Source of the DNA: Ophioderma brevispina
Lineage: Eukaryota; Echinodermata; Ophiuroidea; Amphilepidida; Ophiodermatidae
Reading direction: 5' to 3'
Assembly: GCA_023653785.1 (NCBI GenBank)
Contig: JAMKCH010007144.1
Span: 86,880-150,879 of the forward strand
Length of the DNA stretch: 64,000 nt
Each line of letters starts with the position of its first letter. Position 1 is the first letter of the stretch. Below are positions 45,716-57,769 of the stretch, one piece after another. Under the pieces are notes generated by a model. The model had not been told where the DNA came from, made no database searches, and saw only the letters and a list, made by a program, of their open reading frames with translations. The translations under genes were made by a program, and so were the position numbers.

Positions 45716-46511
45716 CTTGTTGTGAAATTGTCAGCATCGTATTTCCACAAAAAGGGCGCCATTGAAGTTTGTACAGAGGTCAAATGTCAAATTGACATTG
45801 ATATTTATGCAAAAAGCCTCACCAATGTGTTCCTCTCATTATAAGGATCATAAGGATTCAGAAAAGGTATATAATAGTCAAAAATCAATATTTTGATCTA
45901 CATGAGTCAAAAATGCAAAAACGAGCGAATTTCAATGAAAATGTTCTCAAATTGATGCTTTTACCAATCCAATTCATATTCAGAATAGATTGTTCTATCC
46001 AGGAATACTTCTTACCATGGCCTGACTCAATAGATTCTAATGGACACGGATTTACATTCGACTGTTACCATGATAACGAGAGATCATAGATAGGGCAAAC
46101 TATTCTTTTTTTGCATTTTTTATGCATTTTGGACCCCTGTAGACCGAAAAGTTCACCTTTGACCTTTTTGCTAATAACTCCTGAATGGGTACCGGCATTA
46201 TTCAATGCTGGGAAGGTAACAGACTCGCTGTAGATGAGGTGTGGCGATCCCACTACAGCAACATTATATGGTGGAGTCTGGCCCAATTGCTTCGAAAGAG
46301 AGATGGGCACTCCATTCCTGTGTACACAGGTCCGTCCCCTTTACCATTTACCTTTACCTTTTTACCTGAAGGATCCGTCTAAGATAGGGCAAACTATACA
46401 TTGATGAGGGTTTTAGCACAATATCCTCAGGTTGACATTTGACCCCGGCCCTGTACAAACTTCAATGGCACCCTCAGGTGGAAATACGACAGCTGACAAT
46501 TTCACAACAGG
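45716..46511. mobile_element. 796-bp inverted-repeat element inside the foldback arm
   Basis: Begins CTTGTTGTGAAATTGTCAG and ends with the inverse of CCTGTTGTGAAATTGTCAG. The arms run ~85 bp and also share TCGTATTTCCAC, CATTGAAGTTTGTACAG and TCAAATGTCAA. The intact right arm of the host element shows the empty sequence TTCCAATCACTGCG. No transposase seen. Confidence 0.8.
46104..46381 (-). mobile_element. 278-bp SINE-like retroposon
   Basis: Flanked by identical 16-bp repeats AGATAGGGCAAACTAT (46088-46103 and 46382-46397), the size expected from LINE-driven retroposition. On the minus strand it ends in an A-rich tail (ATGCAAAAAAAGAA). The body (AGTGCCCATCTCTC, GTGGGATCGCCACACCTC) has no evident tRNA boxes. 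Inserted inside the 796-bp element, so it is the youngest layer. Confidence 0.82.
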
Positions 46512-47752
46512 TTCACTGCGAAAATGTTGTGTAACTATGCAATCCTGCAGTTGTTGAGTAAACTTTTAACCTAATAACAGTTGATTAACTTTTTTTCAAG
46601 TGTTGGTCATTTCCATTTAACAACAGTTTATTAATTCATTTACTGTTAAGAAAAAGAGGAACAAAGCCCTTGTTAAGGTAGAAGAGGAGGGATTGACATT
46701 TTTTTCTTAAGAAACATGATAGAAACTTAAGTCTTTGGGTAAATAATAAGTGTATCACAAAGTACTAAAAAAACCTGCAATTCCTAATTTCTTGCATATT
46801 AATTAGCTAATTTCCATATTTAATTAACGCAAATTACACAGGTTTTGAAAAAATGTAGCTCCGCAATAAAATGTCACAGAAAGTTGATTGAGGTGTCAAA
46901 TTAAAGCTTTTGAAAAGATCTATGCATTGGTCTAACTTGAAGAACATCCCACATATAGAGGGGGTAGGGTATACAAAAATATGATTTGACACACATGAAT
47001 TTTGGAACATCTGACCAAACCTGAAAAATTTCAAACTCTAGTGTATTGAAGTTAGACCAAATCACAGCTCTTGGTCTAAAGATCATTTGTGCAAAGTTTC
47101 AGCTCTATAGGGGGTGTAGTTTTGCCTGCACATATTTTTAAAGATCGCAAACTCATGAAAAAATGTAATACAAGAAAAACGCTTTTTAAATCTAGAAACA
47201 CTTAATTTGCATATTATGCAAATTATTTTATGTTTAAAAGCAATTTTGAAAACAGATTTAGAAAGTACATGAATTTTAGAAAATGTTGATACTACTTGCA
47301 GACTTCCATTTTGAAGTTACGGAATGTTAAAAGTAAAAATGTTAAAAATAGCTGGGTGAAAAACAAGAAATTTGCGACACTACATTACCTTTGTTTTCTA
47401 TTGTTTTGAAGCAAGCAATTACATCAGACGGTGAACTAGAATTGACGATAACTATCGAACCGAATGTCCGATTTGAATGGGATAAAAAGTATTTTAAAGA
47501 GAAAAATGTGCTCTGTTGAATAATGTAAAAAAACAATTTTGCAAAAAATATTAATTTTGGGAGGTCTAATCCCTCCCCTTCTACCTTAAATGTGTTAAAT
47601 GGAAGTGACCAACACTTGAATAAAAAGTTAACCAACTGTTGGTTAAAAGTTTTATTCAACAACTGCAAGATTGCATAGTTACACAACATTTTCGCAGTGA
47701 TTGGAAGTGATTCTCTGTGATGTCCTTAAACCTATAAAACTGAAATATAAAT

Positions 47753-48138
47753 TTATACCCAAAAAGTTGTATACGTGTACAGGGTGACCCTCAAACGCAT
47801 CACTTCCGTTTAAAGAAAAATATTAAACGATATTTAAAATCAATGTCTTAATAACTATGATAGGGGTCTCTTCTTTCAATCCTCCAACTTTGAGTGGAAA
47901 CTACTCGTATGTGTCTGAGATAATCGAAATAAGAACACTGAAGTTTTAACCTTTCCAAATGGCAATCACCACAATAAGCAAATTATAGACTTATAACTAC
48001 TTAAGGCAAATTTTGTTTAATTTTCCCGAAATATGTCAAACTGTGCAGCAGCAATTTAGTTTACACATTAACAATTTTGCTAATTTTATTATCTTCATAA
48101 TTTCATCGGTTGTAAAAAAATGAAGAATGAATGATGAA
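47753..48138. other. No recognised feature
   Basis: AT-rich spacer. Confidence 0.45.
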
Positions 48139-48202
48139 AAAGAAGCCATTTTCAGGTATGATGATGTATGATGCATGATTTATGTATGATGTATGATGCT
48201 TA
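48139..48202. repeat. ATGATGT/ATGATGC short tandem repeat
   Basis: Units of ATGATGTATGATGC with a decayed middle (ATTTATGT). Confidence 0.7.
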
Positions 48203-48650
48203 GTTCATTTCGCGAATTACAAGTACAGCCAGAGATAACGACCTTCTTAAACTATTTTATCTAGAAGTATTTAATTTCCTTGCAATACACTTGCGATGTA
48301 AACATTTCTTGTAAAGAAGATAACATAAATGTTTAACAATTCGGTAAAAGATTATTTGAACTTTGGTATCTGTGTGCAGTGAATAACAAGTGCATTGAAC
48401 ATGGAAAAATGTAGGTGCAATTTGTCAAAATGTAGGTGCAATTTTGCAATTGTTTCAGAAACGCATGAGCAGTTTTCACTAAAAATTGCAGGAATAAAAG
48501 AAGCGACTGCAATGATGATTACCAAAAACGTAAGTACCTTTCACAAACTTAGGTTATGCCTTTTTGATAAAACGTGTTGTCACAACCAGTAATATGTCTA
48601 GGCCTATGTCTCATTAGAGCAACATAGATGTCTCACGACAGAATAATAAT

Positions 48651-48690
48651 TACACAAGTTGTGTAGAAATTACACAAATTGTGTAAGCAT
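48651..48690. repeat. Two tandem TTACACAA-n-TTGTGTA palindromes
   Basis: TTACACAAGTTGTGTAG and TTACACAAATTGTGTAA lie 20 bp apart, followed at 48705-48760 by three AATTAAGTA units. Either decayed satellite or repeated protein-binding half-sites. Confidence 0.6.
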
Positions 48691-49262
48691 AAACTCCATA
48701 ATAATTAAGTAAAAGGCTTAACCCAAATTAAGTAAATTTTTACCTAAATTAAGTACAATTTTAGTTCTTTACCTAATTATATTGTTTTGTATTATTTTAA
48801 TGTGAAGACAATTATACCTGTACATGTGACATTCTTTTGCATTAACAACAAAAATCTACATTCCACGTTCAAGATGTTTATTATATGCCATCCAAATCTA
48901 AAAGTCTCGATCTAAAACACTATATAAAATGACCACTTATTACCTATAATAGATATTATAATTACGAGGTTTTCCCAAGACACTTCTGAACTTCCGTATG
49001 TGTCTTCTTTATAAGGGTCACTATTCTGGGAGAGATTGCATCATATATAAAAATAGAATATAATGACCATAGAATCTTTCATTCCATAACAACTTCCTTT
49101 ATTAGTTTAGTTACCAAAAATAAATGTCCTCCAAAATAGACGTCTCGGCAGTTAAACAAAGCCTGGGCAATTATCGCTGATGATATTGATTGTTGATCGC
49201 TGCTTTTTTCAAGCTTCTTACCAACAGTCAAAAAAGGCTAGTATGGTTTAAAAAATTTAAAG

Positions 49263-49458
49263 GAGCAGTCATTATTTACGGCGGGGATTTGAGGATTCCC
49301 CCTTTCGCTTCCGTTCGGCATTTTTTCCATTTGAAGATTCGTTCATGTTCCCTCTCTATTCTTTCTCTTGATGAAAAGGTTCGTGTTCCCCCCTCAATGA
49401 ACACTTTTCATATCCCCTCAAATCCTCACCCCCCCGACGTAAATAATTAACCATCACT
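49263..49458. mobile_element. Short MITE with ATTATTTACG-CGGGG ends
   Basis: Left CATTATTTACGGCGGGGATT and right, read in reverse, AATTATTTACGTCGGGGGGG, followed by matching GAGGATTTGAGG. About 196 bp. The purine/pyrimidine-biased interior gives overlapping frames that are not genes. C-runs (49536-49546, 49608-49624) just downstream suggest a related piece. Confidence 0.65.
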
Positions 49459-50382
49459 AAGTTACATTCAAAAAAGTCACTATTCAAATTCCCAAAACTC
49501 ACAGGACGTTCAATGGCGGTACAACTTCGAATTTCCCCCCCCCCTGTTGTAAGTTTTTGTGTAGTAAAATCCAACAAATTTTCCCTTGGACAATCGCTTT
49601 GCTGCCACCACCCCCCCCCCCCCCGGAAAAAAGAAAGAAATTCTGGATACATCAGGCACTCTTCAATGGCTTCTAATTACATGCTTTATGTGGATGCTCT
49701 CATGAAAACTAAAAACACTTATTTGGAAAGCTTAAAAATTTGGTATTTGGAGAATGAAAAGGTCCACAAAATGGAAATTTTCAACACAGCAAGGCCATGT
49801 AAGATATATAATGATATTTAATTATCATTGTACAATATAGCAATAATCAATTATTAACATTTTACAAGCACAATTCGGACGCGTTGAACGGTGGTGGGCT
49901 TTTTAATTTAAAAACTTAATTTATCCAATATAACAGAAAGCAATGTACTGACAATTAGTGTGTGTGTGTGTTTAATAAAGACGCAGACATTGGAAGCAAA
50001 AAAATTAAAAATATAAACCACCCTTATTCATCATGACATTTACCTTCTTTTAAATATAATTCATATTCTTTGAGAAGTGTTTTTTTGATCCCATTCTCAT
50101 TTCGACATCCTGCCAGAGATAGAATACATTGAAGAAAGGTTATACATTCCAAGTTGGTCTGATTTATGAAATCACAGATACCTAATGAGAGGTTTAAATT
50201 CAGTACAGGTGAGAGCTTTGAGGATCATAAAGAAGGACAGGCGTGACAGGACTGGGCTTGCAATTGCAATCAGTAATATTTTAAATTATAATGAAAACAA
50301 TTTAAATTGTTTGTAACATACATATATATTTTATCAATATATATAAACTGGAAGAGAACTTTTAAACAATGGACTTTTAACT

Positions 50383-50733
50383 TAAAGGTGCAATGAGAGA
50401 ATTCACATATCAGGTGTCCCTAAAAAAATCGAAAGTACTGATTTTTGCCCTGATGTAAAGCTTTCCGTCCAAAATATCCCCATCTGAACGGATTAAGCTG
50501 AGAAATGTTTCTTTAGTACAAAATTTGTGAAATTCTAATTTCGTATAGGAGCAAATATACGAAATTCGGCCTATGTTTTTATTGAAATATAAGTAAATCA
50601 AAATCACCTGTTTTCTATCTTTTAAGACATTTCTGTAAAATACATGGTAGGAAATCTATTGAGTGTCTAATCTATATGAAATTACTATTATGACACAATA
50701 TTTGAGTGCTTCAAAATATCTCGTTGCAAGTAT
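50383..50733 (+). mobile_element. MITE, TAAAGGTGCAAC family, copy 2
   Basis: Left end TAAAGGTGCAATGAGAGAATT; right end degraded (ATATCTCGTTGCAAG). Aligns with the reverse complement of 44268-44585. Small indels account for the extra length. Confidence 0.75.
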
Positions 50734-51139
50734 CATGTCCAAAACTGGATTTCAATTCCAATACAAGTCATGTTTATTTGATATATAATGTTATATTTAA
50801 AAACGATATCCTCGATGCTTTAAACCAATGATAATCCAGTTATTAAATTTAAGTGACGCTTATCATCAGTTGCTTTAAACAAAGATTTGTTCTGGTTTAA
50901 TTTCTTTAATTCATACCTACACTGCACATAACTAGTCTTCGAAGTCACAAACTTGGTTCAGAAGGGGTTCACAAAACTTGTCATAACTTTTGAACCCAAA
51001 AGTCCAAATTCCACCAAACAAAAATCTTTATTCAAAGATGAGATAATAGACAGTCAAATTCTTACCAAGTTAGATACAATAGTTGCATAATCTTCTTAGA
51101 AAAAAATCGTTTCGAATCCTGCGGTTTAATTGACACACG
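50734..51139. other. No recognised feature
   Basis: AT-rich spacer. Confidence 0.45.
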
Positions 51140-51144
51140 CTGTA

Positions 51145-51600
51145 TGCCTCGGCTTCAATGAACAACACTCGGGCCTGTGTGATTGCACGCGGTAGTTTTT
51201 GACCACTACCCATGCTCCAGGAGCAGGTCTCCCTCACTAACCTCAAAGGGCAGCTATTATTTTTTCTTATCTTTTTTTGGACTTAGAATTTTCCCTCTAA
51301 CCTGAAAAAATAATGAACATTTTATATATTTTAAAAGAGGCAGTAGCGAAATTCGAAACCGAGACCACTGTATCATGAGGTCAGCTACCTAACCACAAGA
51401 CCAGCGAGAATTGGTGTACCAGATTTGATAATCCTTGACGGAATAAATCGCTACTGCTATTACTGCTATTGTGGTCAGCAATCAATATAATGAATATCTC
51501 CGCTCTGGAATGGTTGCCACAACCCATGCTCCAGGAGCATGAGTGGTGGTCAAAATCTCACACTTGCTGTGTGCGATTACCTCCTGGGCGAAAGGATTAC
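51145..51600. mobile_element. Inverted-repeat element around a tRNA-like core
   Basis: The left arm (51145-51235, with GTGATTGCACGC, TTTTTGACCACTACCCATGC and the hairpin TGCTCC-A-GGAGCA) is inverted at 51515-51600 (TGCTCCAGGAGCA, GGTGGTCAAAATC, GTGTGCGATTAC). The loop contains the tRNA-like sequence at 51350-51411 on the minus strand. Confidence 0.6.
51350..51411 (-). mobile_element. tRNA-like SINE head (decayed)
   Basis: The minus strand reads GCTGGTCTTGTGGTTAGGTA, then CTCATGATACAGTGGTCTCG and a box-B-like GGTTTCGAATTTC. It looks like a tRNA-derived SINE head with mutated box B. No CCA end or clean cloverleaf, so a functional tRNA is unlikely. Confidence 0.5.
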
Positions 51601-53064
51601 ATTTTTGGCCTATTCACTCTCAGTATATATCTTTTTTAAATACCTTTTTTTAAAAAAGGACTTTTAAAATTAATGTTTTCAAGAGGGGTCTACAAGCTTC
51701 CACAAATGAAAACATGCAATTAAAAGCAATGAGGTTCTGCCCTATATGGGAATAGTTTTCTAAAAATAGGCAATAAAACATGCACTCAATATTACTAGAT
51801 TGCAACCAATTAAACTGTAACAAAACTTTTATAATTTGTCAAGCTTACAGATGTTATTTTCCAATGCAAAATATAATTGTCTCCATATTTGAATCATTTT
51901 CGACCATAACTCAGGATGTTTAGAAATACTCTTTTTAATTTTCCCGATAAAATAAAATGTATTTGTCAGCTTTTTTCGTTTGGTTTTGTTTTTGTTTTTG
52001 TTTTTGCATGAAGCATTAGCAAAACAAAGAAAGATTCAACTCTCTGTCGTCAATGCAAGTGTTATTGTTAGGAGTAGAAGTAAGAATAGGATAAAAATTC
52101 AAATTGGACCTCATCCAATCCTCTGTAAGATTGAGGACATTAGCTTCATAGTGGGCCATCCCCGCTCATTTTGCATATGTGTTTATTTTTAACATGGCAC
52201 GCATACGATAGCCATAGTTCAATTCCTATAAAAATGAAATGAAGTCATATAACTTTATACTACACACTATAAAGTCAATGTGTATCAAGCAGAAAGATGG
52301 TACCGATTAACCAAATTCTAAAATAACCCCCACATTACCCAAGTTTTTCTACTAAATTCAATCAAACTAATCATTATGATATCCTATTCATTTATTTATC
52401 GATAATTTTCCTCTTTAGGACTTATCTTATCAAGATTATAAGCGATGCATCTTATAGTATGTTTCAGGAAGCTTTCGTCTATCATCCGTGCGTGTATGGA
52501 CGGACGTGACCCGAAACGCTGTAAGCTTTTAAGTTTCCTTCCCTTTAATCTAGTGATATCTCTCCCCTGACAAGGACTGTACATGTATACAGATCCAAGA
52601 CTATTATACAGCCCCTCTAACTGTGTCAAGGTTTTAAGTTAAGAATACAAAAACTGGGTCATTAAAACTACACTAATAGTGCAATAATGCAACAAAATTC
52701 GAGAATAAAGATAAACGTTGTTGTCATTAAATTGTAACTTAGGGGTTTTAATAATCAGTACGTTTTGGTTTATTTTGTTCAATTAATTGAGTCTAGTAAC
52801 CTGAATTAACGATAGCGCAGTGGTGTGTAACATTACACTAAGTGATGTTTTTGAATTGGAACTAATGCTGAATGATTTTTACTCTTTGGGACCTGCAGAG
52901 ATCAAAATTTTGTAATTTTGCTCAAAAATGTTGAAATTAAGCGTGATAAGCGCAATCAAATGTGTGCAAAATAGCCTCAGTGATTTTTGAGATGACTTTC
53001 TTTGAGCATACGTGACCTTGAACCCAGGATGCACTAAGAGCTAGTAAAATCTCATTTCCCTTGG
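51601..53064. other. No recognised gene
   Basis: Frames at 51980-52192 (+) and 52396-52629 (-) have no motif; the latter begins at TTG, not ATG. AT-rich. Confidence 0.4.
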
Positions 53065-53215
53065 CACAGTTCAGTAGCTTTCATTGACCAATGTATTCAG
53101 AAAATACACCCCTGTTTGGGGGGGGGGGTATGCTATATGATACCCAGATCACACAAGGTCAGTTCATGTCAATGTATGTACAACCCACTGAACTGTGTCC
53201 TTTGTAGATGAGTTT
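53065..53215. repeat. Dispersed repeat, copy 2 (partner at 34955)
   Basis: Shares AGTAGCTTTCATT, ACACCCCTGTTTGGG-like, GCTATATGATACC and CACAAGGTCAGTTCATG with 34955-35120. A G9 run lies within. Confidence 0.7.
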
Positions 53216-53262
53216 ATTGTAACTCATAGTGATGCACCTTTCGTTGCAGTGGATGCTCTAAA

Positions 53263-53833
53263 CCTTAAAGAGGGGTTCCGGAGAGATATATTAAGAAGGT
53301 TCGTAGTAGATATGGGTGTGTTGGACCAAACTAGAAAGTCTGAGCATCAGAGGATATCGGGTTATAGGAGTGATGTAATGTTCATCATTTCAAGTTGATT
53401 TGCCTGCCTGGCTTGCCTGTCAGCCCAGGGCTAGTGACATCATTCATTGTGTGTTTGGCATGCTTTTTGAAAAGCATGCAGGTATTAAACAATTTCTATT
53501 GTCGTCTACCTAGCACCTGTCAGATCAATATCTCGAAACAGGTCTATAGAGCATAATGCCTACGTGATTTCCAAAATGCAATAGCAATTGTGTGAAGTAA
53601 TACCTGATTGCATGCTTTTCAAAAAGCATGCCAAACACACAATGAATGATGCCAGTAGCCCTGGGCTGACAGTGACAGGCAAGCCGGGCAGGCAATCAAT
53701 CTAAAATGAACATAACATCAGTTACTCCTACAACTCAATATCCTCTGATGCTCAGACTTTCTGGTTTGGTCTAATACACCCATATCTACTATGAACCTTC
53801 TTAATTTCTCTCTCCCGGAGTCCCTCTTTAAAG
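53263..53833. mobile_element. Foldback element with ~245-bp arms
   Basis: The left arm 53263-53501 and right arm 53579-53833 are inverted copies, by eye about 85 percent identical, sharing GAAAGTCTGAGCATCAGAGG, CAGCCCAGGGCTA, CATTCATTGTGTGTTTGGCA and a GCATGCTTTT-TG-AAAAGCATGC hairpin in each arm. The spacer is about 78 bp. The 67-codon frame 53195-53398 runs into the left arm and is a by-product. Confidence 0.9.
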
Positions 53834-54769
53834 AGACACAGACTCATTTTAAATATAGAATTCCTGCAATTTGCTCTCAAATGATTGACTAAGACCTAGA
53901 AAGAAAAACACGCATTTTTACACACACACAAATCAGAATCTTACAGATTAGTTTATATCATTGGGAAACGGGAAATAGTGGGAAAATTTAGAAAAAAATG
54001 TTTCCAATAAGTGTAAAGACACGTATTATGACACGAAACGTATTTAAAAACAAAACTATAAGGACACATTGTTTGTACAGATAAACGCCTGGACACATTT
54101 CTAGAGTTCGTTATGGATTCTTAAGATGCTAACCACGTTGAGATCACGTAGGAGTGGCGGATAATATAACGAAACATCTTATCAACGTCAAGGATACTGT
54201 GTGAAACTGACGTACGCTTCCCCGAGGTAGCGTCTGCGTGCTTGGGCGTAATCAGAAGTTTCGTAAGAGAAACAACATGACCTTATAATGAAAGCTGTTC
54301 TTTGGATATTGACGAGTATCGGAAACTATGGGCTTGGCATAGTCAAGGTTATTTTTCTTTTTCTATTACTGTCATTTCAAACATTATGTACATGCATTTC
54401 TCCTTTAGTTTGGTCCAGATTTCAATATTTGAGCTTCCGTAAAATCTTGTCGGTATTTCGTTTTAAAAGTTGGCTTCATTTTTTGGGTAATTTACGGGTG
54501 CTAAATTCAAATATCTTCTTTGTCACACTCAATTACGAGGATTAGGGTTTGACAAAATACGAAGGCGTAAGGTTTATATATGTAGAGGGGTATTAATTTT
54601 AAAGTGCCCAGATTGTGCTGGGAAAATAGGCCTATGTCAATAGTTATGTCATGTCCCAAGGACTAACAAAATGTGTGGTTTGTCCCATTTACAAAGTATA
54701 GTTTTGTAGCTAAAATGTGTTTAAGGTCATACTAAGGTCTAAAGGCAAAAGAACAGTGCTATGTCTTTC
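53834..54769. other. No recognised gene
   Basis: AT-rich. The 85-codon frame 54288-54545 is hydrophobic but has no motif or flanking signals. Confidence 0.4.
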
Positions 54770-55830
54770 AAAAATGGTGGCAAATTCTTCGTATTATCAG
54801 AGTAAGAAAAGATGAGCTCGTTGCAATATTACCCATATAGTACATGGGGAAATGTAATGTATGTTTTGGTTTAGTTTTTTTCATATACAATTCTGACACC
54901 AATGTTTTTCCAATACAGAATTTCATGGAGAATCTAAAAATCATGGGTGTCATTTTTTTAAATGTGTTCTTGGGTGTTTTACAAGGGGGTAACATTTGTA
55001 CAGGGGTAAACAATAAAAGTGTTTAAATTGTTTTAAAATTTATACCAGTCTGTTCGGCTGCTCATAAGGTTTCTAAAAAGGTACAGTTTGCCATATTTAC
55101 GACCTATTGTTTTAGTACAATAGGCTCAAGAAAGTTCAAGGTCATTATTTATAGAATGGTCCGATTTTGTTGAAACTGGTTTTAAATCGTTCATTGGGTT
55201 ATACTAAATAAGAAAATGTATATAGATTCTGTGTTTCACCTTTCAAAGTTAGACTTTTAGAGATATGACTTGTGGTCTCCCATAGACCCTGTGGACCAAG
55301 GCCATATTTGCCCTCTTAATTATTATCAAAACGTCATTGACAACGCGACCTTTATATTTTCGGCTTCTGTACAGTAAGACGAACAATTTTACCCCCAGTG
55401 TGACCTTGAACATGTTTTGTCTTGTAACTCTTGTACTATAACACTCAGGTAGGGCAAACTATACCTTTCTGTAATCCTTGAAAGGTACTGAACATGATGG
55501 TATACTTTAAAACACATTTTGCCCCCTTTTATATTTTTCCCCCTGTATAAACCAGTGTAAACTTTGTCCCCCTAGAATTCATCCAAGAACACATTTTAAA
55601 AAATGACACCCATGATTTTTGGAATCCTCATACAATTTTGATTTAGAAAAACCTTGGTTGCAAGATTGTATATGAAATTTTCACAAAAATACAGTTCCAC
55701 ATGTACTAATAGTTTATATTTACAGTACAAAACATAACAGGAGAGTACATGGTCTATGGGAGCTTCATAATCATTACCCCAGGAGCATTCTGAAATATGG
55801 GTAGAGCAAGAGCAACAGAACACTTTGTGC
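54770..55830. mobile_element. Diverged inverted-repeat element, ~1.06 kb
   Basis: The left arm (54770-55035) and right arm (55545-55830) are inverted, sharing AAAATCATGGGTGTCATTTT, AAATGTGTTCTTGG, TTTCATATACAAT and CCCCTGTA. Part of the right arm belongs to the repeat also seen at 35755. Frames on both strands are shadows. Confidence 0.65.
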
Positions 55831-56093
55831 CCTACTAAATGGATTGCAAATCATTAAAAAAAATGCATTCAGCATGAGACTATATAAAATTGTAGGCTTA
55901 ATGTTGATTCTGCCAGTTCTGAGAATTAATAAGCCGCCGGAATTGGTTAATCGCCATCAATATAGCAATGCTCAAATTTAAGGTGTTGCCTCTCTGGTGG
56001 TTATCTCGGGAATAAATGTCATTTCAAGGTAGTACCTTTCAGGAAATTCCGCAAAGTAGTCGTGAAAATGAAGATTTTAAGTTGAAAGCAATA
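55831..56093. other. No recognised feature
   Basis: Short AT-rich spacer. Confidence 0.5.
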
Positions 56094-57150
56094 CAGACTG
56101 TCCCAATAAAAACTATACAATCAAACTAAAAATTATTAAAAATATAAACTGTGCATTTCTGTGCATTTATTTTGACTTTATTGGATAGACAAGTTCCAAA
56201 GCTTAATCCTCGCTTTTATTCCATCCAATTGACCCTGAGCGGAGATATTGTCAATTGAACACAAAGGATAAATACCACTTGGGCCAGTTTCACTTGAAGG
56301 TTGAAGAAACTAAAGGTATAAGATGTTCAGCATCATTGTGGGATTAAACCGTTTTCAAACAAAAGAATATTGTACAGATCAGAATGAATGTATTATCATG
56401 CATTGAACTAATCAAAATATTATTCAAACAGTGAAAGCACCAGAAATTAGGTTGTGTGTGAAATGAGGGACTCACTCTCAGGGCGACAATGAAATTCATG
56501 GAAATTTGGGGAATTTTCAAGTCTGTTGAAGGACAAATGTGTGGACAACGCTCTAATGAGGAGGGACAATTTACCCTTCCCCTATTCCCCACTGCCTCAG
56601 AGATGCCAGGGAGGAACATATTTGAAGAAAGGTAGTGTTCAACAAAAGCAATAAAGGAAAGGATGGTTGGTGTTCAAAGGTCTCAGTTTACTTTCAACAA
56701 GGATGTTTTTTATGGCTCGCATGGCGCTACCTTCTGCTGAATGAAACCTGGAATAAGGTTGGGACAAGACTGTTTAGAATTGAATTTCCCAATGCTACGT
56801 GTATTTATTGGCAATTGCGACATTATAAAGTTATAAATTCTGTTATGTCACAAGAAGCAGCACTTTATACCTATTATTTATTTAAATTTTCAATAAAGAA
56901 TGTCTTGAAGTCGATTTTCAATGGCAGGTTTGTTGATATCAGGATAGCCGAAACTGGCCCAACAGGTTTTTCAACTGTCTCAGATAATTAACCATAACTC
57001 CTGAACCAGACCCCCAAATTATACCAACTAAAAATCTTATGAAAGCTGGAACACTCCTAAAAAAGAATCAGTTAAAATCCAGTTGAGATGAACTTAAGTT
57101 TTGGGCCAAAAAAATAATCTTTTATTGTATATTTTTTTTGGGACAGTCTG
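56094..57150. mobile_element. 1.06-kb Tc1/mariner-like element
   Basis: TA at 56092-56093 and 57151-57152. Ends CAGACTGTCCCAATAAAAAC and, in reverse, CAGACTGTCCCAAAAAAAAT, with further pairing (TATACAAT). The interior has a 118-codon plus frame (56635-56991) and a 91-codon minus frame (56344-56619), neither showing a DDE/D transposase pattern I can recognise. It is therefore a non-autonomous or decayed element. Confidence 0.85.
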
Positions 57151-57769
57151 TACATTAATGGAATGCAGTAAATGCAATGACTCCGAACCATAGTTTTGTT
57201 CTTCTGTCATGTTTGTGATGCATTGTGCTTCTTTACCGTTGTTAAGGGCTGAGATGTTCATTGTGCCAATGAAATAACAATACAATACAGCAACAGCAAC
57301 AACATAACACTAGGACACAAAGTGAACAAATGGTGTATGATAGTGTCTTTCGTCCAAATCAGACACTTTGTTCGCAAGCGATGATACATATAGTTGCAAC
57401 GATTTACTGCGTTGATTTTATCAAATTCAACCAAACACTAGTAATGATTATTGATTTTGTTTCAGGATTACTCAAATTGATTTTTAGATGGGAAACTGTT
57501 TTAAATTCATTTAAACTATATGCATTAGTTTAAAGATTAAAACGCTATAAGAACTAAATGAGCCTCGAAAATACTGGGCAACAGTTACATAAGTTCTCTG
57601 TAGTTTTGCCTAATAAAGGATCATATTGTGCTTCTAAATTTTACCTAATTTTATTATTGCAATAATTTCTTTGTGCACAAGCGCCGTAAAATGTTCTCTG
57701 ATTTGAGATTTGGACATGTTGGGTATTCCTCACGCATGTCACAAGACAGCCTGTAAAGCCTAGCACCTT
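57151..57769. other. No recognised feature
   Basis: AT-rich with short motif-free frames. Confidence 0.45.

Larger units (their letters stand above)
45668..47752. mobile_element. Foldback element hosting nested insertions
   Basis: The left arm (45668-45715, then 46512-46700) and right arm (47553-47752) are inverted repeats sharing TAAGGACATCACAGAGAATC, CACTGCGAAAATGTTGTG, TAACTATGCAATC, CAAGTGTTGGTCA and GGGAGGGATT. The left arm is broken by the 796-bp element at 45716-46511. The interior (46700-47550) is AT-rich with only short frames. Confidence 0.82.

Noticed and set aside
48139..48760. CRISPR-like regularly spaced repeats
   Set aside because: The units are few, variable and without uniform spacers; the DNA is clearly eukaryotic.
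52396..52629. 77-codon minus frame with a QRFG string that recalls RFamide precursors
   Set aside because: Begins at TTG rather than ATG, has no signal peptide and no dibasic site after the G; likely coincidence.
56635..56991. Transposase candidate inside the Tc1-like element (118 codons)
   Set aside because: No DDE/D spacing or helix-turn-helix recognised and far shorter than a Tc1/mariner transposase (~340 residues).
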